The translations under genes and the position numbers were made by a program. Positions 60,292 through 64,000 of a stretch of 64,000 nt of DNA are shown piece by piece. Source of the stretch: Bacteroidales bacterium (GTDB taxonomy: Bacteria; Bacteroidota; Bacteroidia; Bacteroidales; UBA12077); the NCBI GenBank assembly GCA_018334675.1, contig JAGXLL010000005.1, positions 50,207-114,206 of the forward strand, given 5' to 3'. The notes under the pieces were generated by a model, which was not told the origin of the DNA, ran no database searches, and saw only the letters and a program-made list of their open reading frames with translations. Numbering within the stretch: position 1 is the stretch's first letter; every line of letters begins with the position of its first letter.

Positions 60292-61668
60292 TTAATGGTC
60301 CAGATAGATTCTCAGTTGTTTACCGGGTTTGAGATCGTTTTCATCCTCGATGTCGTTGGCCCGTATCAAGTCGGTAATCGACTCGCAATTGAATTTGTTG
60401 GCAATCTTCCAGATGGTATCGCCTTTTTGTACCGTATAAAACACCACCCTTTTGTTGGTATCGGCCGTGGCCTGTTTTTCCATCCTCATGCGCTCCTGCT
60501 TGATGCGTTCAACATAATGCGGGTCAACCCAGATATCCAGTTTCTGTCCTACCTGGAGATTGTTATCCGGCAGCTCGTTCCACCGGCGTATCTGTTCTAT
60601 GGTGCAGTCGTACTTCATTGCGATTTTATGAAAATATTCTCCCCTTTTAACGATATGAACCAGCTTTTTCTTACCCTGATCCTGAGGGTCCTTATCCGCA
60701 GAGTCTAGCAGGGTGTTGGCAACAGGTTTGGATTCAAAGATCTGTTTTTCATGCTTCAGGAAAGTAACAACCTTGCCTTTGGGCAGGATCAATGTGGCCG
60801 GCTGGCTCATATTGGGGATGAAATTGCGTCGGTATACCGGGTTGAGCTTTTCCAGGGTTTCAATGGGCAAATCTACCTCCGAGGCAATCTTCTCGAAGGA
60901 AGCAGCATAATGGATGTTCAGGGTATCGGTTTCTTCATGCAGGAAAGACGCCTCACCGGCTTCAATCTGATGGGTTTGAAGATGGTTCATGGCATAGTTC
61001 ACGGCAATAAAGGCGGGTACATATCCTTTGGTCTGGGCCGGTAAATGCTCATAGAGCTCCCAGAAGGTCCGCTTGCCTCCGGAGCGTTCGATGGCTTTGC
61101 GCACAACGCCGGGGCCTCCGTTGTAGGCTGCCAGGGCCAGTTGCCAGTCGTGGTAGGTTCGGTACAGGTACCGAAGGTAATCGCAGGCTGCTTCGGTTGA
61201 TTTATATGGGTCTCTGCGCTCATCGACATAAGAGTTGACCGTGAGATCGAACATCCTGCTGGTATTGAGCTTGAACTGCCACAAGCCCACTGCGCCCGAA
61301 GAGGAAACAGCAAACGGATCCAGGGCAGATTCGACTATGGCAAGGTATTTCAGCTCCAGGGGCAGATTGTGCTTATCGAGCATCTGTTCAATCAGGGGGA
61401 AGTATTGTTTGGCTTTGCCGGCAATATCTGCCAAATGCTCCCTTTGCTCAATGGTATATACATCAATGTATCGCCTTACATACTTATTGTATTCAAGCTC
61501 TATGGGTGTTTGGTTGTCCAGCTCAGTGATCCTGTATTCATAAACCAGGTCGGGAAAGATGGGGATGGAATCGGATCCGTCATCCGCACCTGAAATGGCA
61601 CCGGCAGAACCGGGTAAAAACAGGGTCAACAAGAAGATCCCCAACAACCATTTGTATAAATGCTCCAT
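60292..61668 (-). CDS. lytic transglycosylase with two LysM domains (MltD-like)
   Basis: The 458-residue protein has a signal peptide (LLGIFLLTLFLPGSAGA). The SLT domain has the catalytic Glu in LAIVESALDPFAVSSSGAVG, followed by GLWQF and YNGGPGVVRKAIERSGG. Two LysM domains follow (HIVKRGEYFHKIAMKYD; YTVQKGDTIWKIANKFN). It cuts peptidoglycan glycan strands. It is co-directional with the DUF4837 lipoprotein gene. Confidence 0.92.
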   Translation of the reverse strand: MEHLYKWLLGIFLLTLFLPGSAGAISGADDGSDSIPIFPDLVYEYRITELDNQTPIELEYNKYVRRYIDVYTIEQREHLADIAGKAKQYFPLIEQMLDKHNLPLELKYLAIVESALDPFAVSSSGAVGLWQFKLNTSRMFDLTVNSYVDERRDPYKSTEAACDYLRYLYRTYHDWQLALAAYNGGPGVVRKAIERSGGKRTFWELYEHLPAQTKGYVPAFIAVNYAMNHLQTHQIEAGEASFLHEETDTLNIHYAASFEKIASEVDLPIETLEKLNPVYRRNFIPNMSQPATLILPKGKVVTFLKHEKQIFESKPVANTLLDSADKDPQDQGKKKLVHIVKRGEYFHKIAMKYDCTIEQIRRWNELPDNNLQVGQKLDIWVDPHYVERIKQERMRMEKQATADTNKRVVFYTVQKGDTIWKIANKFNCESITDLIRANDIEDENDLKPGKQLRIYLDH

Positions 61669-61945
61669 TTGTTATTTTATTTGAATCGGGTAAAATAATT
61701 CCTCTACACCATCCCCTATGCCGGTTTAAATATAACTCAAAAATCCCCAAAGTTCAAAAGACCACCCGGAAAGATTGTGAGGATAAAACAACAAGGCCAG
61801 CCTTCTAAAACCGTGATTATACATCACATATCAAAAGACTGACCCGGCTTAGAGCAATTATCCTGCAACATTCAGACTATACCCACCTAGGGGCGGTGTG
61901 CGGTGAATGCCTGTTCACAGATTAGACAGAGTCCTCACAATCAAA

Positions 61946-62155
61946 CTATTCGGACTTATTTCCTTCGTTCAGGCTGTCGGAATCTTTATTTTCGCCCTTA
62001 TTGCCTCCTGTGGCATCTTTGAACTCCCTGATGCCTTTTCCAAAGCCTTTCATGATCTCGGGGATTTTACGGCCGCCGAAAAGGAGCAAAAGAGCCAGGA
62101 CAATGAGAATGATTTCCCATGGGCCTGTTATACCTAACATTACAAAATCCATCAT
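61946..62155 (-). CDS. tatA: twin-arginine translocase subunit TatA/TatE
   Basis: The 69-residue protein has an N-terminal membrane helix (GPWEIILIVLALLLLFGGRK), the hinge GGRKIPEIMKGFGKGIREF and a charged tail. An alternative start is Met6 (MLGITGPWE). It forms the Tat channel; tatC is not in the window. Confidence 0.92.
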   Translation of the reverse strand: MMDFVMLGITGPWEIILIVLALLLLFGGRKIPEIMKGFGKGIREFKDATGGNKGENKDSDSLNEGNKSE

Positions 62156-62225
62156 CTGAATAATCCTTTTTTATATCTACAACGAATTTAAACTTTTTCA
62201 ATCAAATATGAAAACGCAACCCAAT

Positions 62226-63551
62226 TTACTGACTGGTAAAGAGCTTGACGATGTCGTTCCCGTTGGCATATACGAGGATCGCCAAAAGAAGAAGCATACC
62301 GGCTATCTGGGCATATTCCAGGAATTTATCGCTGGGCTTCTGCCCGCTGAGGATCTCATAGAACAGGAACATTACATGGCCTCCGTCGAGGGCAGGAATG
62401 GGCAGCACATTGATAATGGCCAGGATGATCGACAAAAAGGCAGTTAGATTCCAGAAGGCATACCAATCCCATACACCGGGAAATATTTTCCCAATGGTGA
62501 TGAATCCGCCCACTTCCTTGTAGGCCTTTGTCTCGGGAGTAAAGATCAGCCCCAGCTGTTTGAGGTATTCTTTGAAAGTTTGCACCCCTTTACTGATACC
62601 AGCCGGAATGGCTGCCACAAAGTTATATCGTTTCTCCTCCAGCTGAAAATATTTGTTCATGTTGCCCACGTAAAAACCGATGTGCCCCTCGGGGGTGGTA
62701 GTCAGCTCAACTGTTTCGGTTTCTCCACCCTCTTTTTCTACTGTCACGGAGATCTTTTCATTCTTCTTATCCGCCAGCACGCCCTTCAGCTGGTCGAAAA
62801 ACCGGACCTGCTGTCCATTTACTTCCACGATCCGGTCGCCTGGCTGGAGTCCAGCTTCCTTGGCAGGTGAATCTTCACTAAACCCGCCAATCACTGCGGG
62901 CATTCTCAGGCTGATAAACTGAGGATCATTCAGCAGCTTGGAAAAGAGGGTGTCGTGTATATGAACCTGCTTGATCTCCCCGTTCCTTTGTACCGTCACA
63001 TTGCTGGCTTTCTCCAAAAGGATGGTTTTGGGTATGTCGCTGAAACGCTTGACCTCTTCTCCCCCTACCGAAAGAACGCGATCACCGTTCTGGAACCCAA
63101 TCTGCCGGGCCAGGGAATCAGCTGCAATACCATATTTCACATTGTCATTGGGCAGGTACTGCTCTCCCCATGCAAACAGTACGGAGGCATATATCAGGAT
63201 GGCCAGGAGGAAGTTCATGGTAACCCCGCCCAGCATGATCATCAGGCGCTGCCAGGCAGGCTTGGAACGAAATTCCCATGGCTCAGGCGATTTTTTCATC
63301 TGCTCCTTGTCCATAGATTCATCGATCATGCCCGATATCTTCACATAACCTCCCAGGGGAAGCCAACCCATGCCATATTCGGTTTCTCCCTTCTTAAATC
63401 GGAAAAGGGAGAAACCCCAGTCAAAAAACAGGTAGAATTTCTCCACCCGCGTCTTGAATATTTTGGCGAGTATAAAATGTCCGAATTCATGCAGAATCAC
63501 CAATATTGACAAACTCAGGATCAACTGCGCTACTTTAACTAATATTTCCAT
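62226..63551 (-). CDS. rseP: site-2 protease RseP
   Basis: The 441-residue membrane metalloprotease has HEFGH at residues 21-25, two PDZ domains (GFQNGDRVLSVGGEEV; GLQPGDRIVEVNGQQV) and the third ligand region NVLPIPALDGGHVMF. It does regulated intramembrane cleavage, for example of anti-sigma factors. It overlaps dxr by 17 bases, the usual dxr-rseP order. Confidence 0.95.
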   Translation of the reverse strand: MEILVKVAQLILSLSILVILHEFGHFILAKIFKTRVEKFYLFFDWGFSLFRFKKGETEYGMGWLPLGGYVKISGMIDESMDKEQMKKSPEPWEFRSKPAWQRLMIMLGGVTMNFLLAILIYASVLFAWGEQYLPNDNVKYGIAADSLARQIGFQNGDRVLSVGGEEVKRFSDIPKTILLEKASNVTVQRNGEIKQVHIHDTLFSKLLNDPQFISLRMPAVIGGFSEDSPAKEAGLQPGDRIVEVNGQQVRFFDQLKGVLADKKNEKISVTVEKEGGETETVELTTTPEGHIGFYVGNMNKYFQLEEKRYNFVAAIPAGISKGVQTFKEYLKQLGLIFTPETKAYKEVGGFITIGKIFPGVWDWYAFWNLTAFLSIILAIINVLPIPALDGGHVMFLFYEILSGQKPSDKFLEYAQIAGMLLLLAILVYANGNDIVKLFTSQ

Positions 63552-64000
63552 TTACGCTCTGCTTTTTTGTGATTAAACTTCGTGCAAAAACCCGGGCCTC
63601 ATCATCTGTCTGAATATAATCTTCCAGTCCGGGGTTGGGTATATAACTGATCTTCTTCATGGATTGTTCAACGACCCAGGGAATATCCATAAAACCGATC
63701 TTCTCCTCCAGGAAAGCCTGTACAGCCACTTCATTGGCTGCATTTAAGATACAAGGCATATTGCCTGCATAATGCATGGCCTGAAAAGCCAGGGAGAGGT
63801 TGATGAATTTGCCCGGGTCGGGTTTTTCAAAGGTCAGTTGTGATATTTCCTCAAAGGTGAAACGTTTAAAATCGGTTTTTAATCTGTTGGGTGCCGTCAA
63901 AGCATAGACAATGGGCACCCGCATATCGGGCAGGCCCATCTGGGCCTTCATGGATCCATCGGTAAACTGAACGATCGAATGAATGATCGACTGGGGATGG
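63535..64000 (-). CDS. dxr: 1-deoxy-D-xylulose 5-phosphate reductoisomerase, C-terminal part (cut by window edge)
   Basis: The frame is open to the right edge (154 codons in the window). HPQSIIHSIVQFTDGSMKAQ and MGLPDMRVPIVYALTAPNR are DXR motifs, and AMHYAGNMPCILNAANEVAV is the C-terminal signature. The enzyme begins the MEP isoprenoid pathway. The N-terminal NADPH-binding part lies outside. It overlaps rseP. Confidence 0.93.
   Translation of the reverse strand, partial: HPQSIIHSIVQFTDGSMKAQMGLPDMRVPIVYALTAPNRLKTDFKRFTFEEISQLTFEKPDPGKFINLSLAFQAMHYAGNMPCILNAANEVAVQAFLEEKIGFMDIPWVVEQSMKKISYIPNPGLEDYIQTDDEARVFARSLITKKQSVNGNIS

Overview
The window is one 64 kb stretch of a Bacteroidota chromosome, most likely from the order Bacteroidales or a close relative. 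The evidence is the SprA (Sov) type IX secretion translocon, a PorV/PorQ-family protein, promoters with a TAnnTTTG -7 box and no E. coli-type -10, an LpxC-FabZ fusion, a DAHP synthase-chorismate mutase fusion, a combined str/S10/spc/alpha ribosomal cluster without tuf, and zinc-free forms of S4, S14 and L36. HydF with an aspartase-family lyase points to [FeFe]-hydrogenase and a fermentative anaerobic life style. I cannot name the genus.

Layout. (1) 1-1277: start of a sensor with repeated WIGT propeller blades, cut by the left edge. (2) 1518-2804: enolase. (3) 3178-21128: about thirty genes on the minus strand, transcribed from rpsL to rplQ, carrying ribosomal proteins, EF-G, SecY, methionine aminopeptidase, IF-1 and RNA polymerase alpha, and ending in a clear intrinsic terminator. 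(4) 21129-31168: a 675-base spacer, then mixed metabolic and envelope genes (DAHP synthase/chorismate mutase, purS, pssA, PorV/PorQ family, a HAD phosphatase, a glutaminyl cyclase lipoprotein, DoxX, a methyltransferase, hydF, an aspartase-family lyase). (5) 31332-39802: ruvA, sprA (2476 codons) and gcvH. (6) 39915-44773: infB, nusA and rimP on the minus strand. (7) 45234-49751: an HD-domain phosphohydrolase, then lipid A genes lpxD, lpxC/fabZ and lpxA. (8) 49765-50808: thiL. (9) 50948-57905: sufB, sufC, sufD, sufS, sufE, sufT and then queG, an Fe-S enzyme. (10) 58000-64000: pdxA, a DUF4837 lipoprotein, a LysM lytic transglycosylase, tatA, rseP and the 3' part of dxr.

Themes. Translation and transcription machinery fill roughly a third of the window. 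Envelope biogenesis is spread over lipid A synthesis, T9SS, Sec, Tat, RseP, a transglycosylase and phosphatidylserine synthase. Fe-S metabolism appears in the SUF operon, QueG and HydF. I see no CRISPR array, prophage, insertion sequence, tRNA or rRNA gene.

The least explained material is regulatory. The 0.4 kb between rimP and the HD-domain gene holds two divergent promoters with structured leaders: on the rimP side a terminator-like hairpin competes with a second hairpin, and on the HD side two tandem units of about 100 bases each end in a hairpin that encloses a start codon, with pairing kept although the bases differ. The spacer before rpsL contains a multi-hairpin island I cannot assign. 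These are read by eye and need folding and comparative tests.
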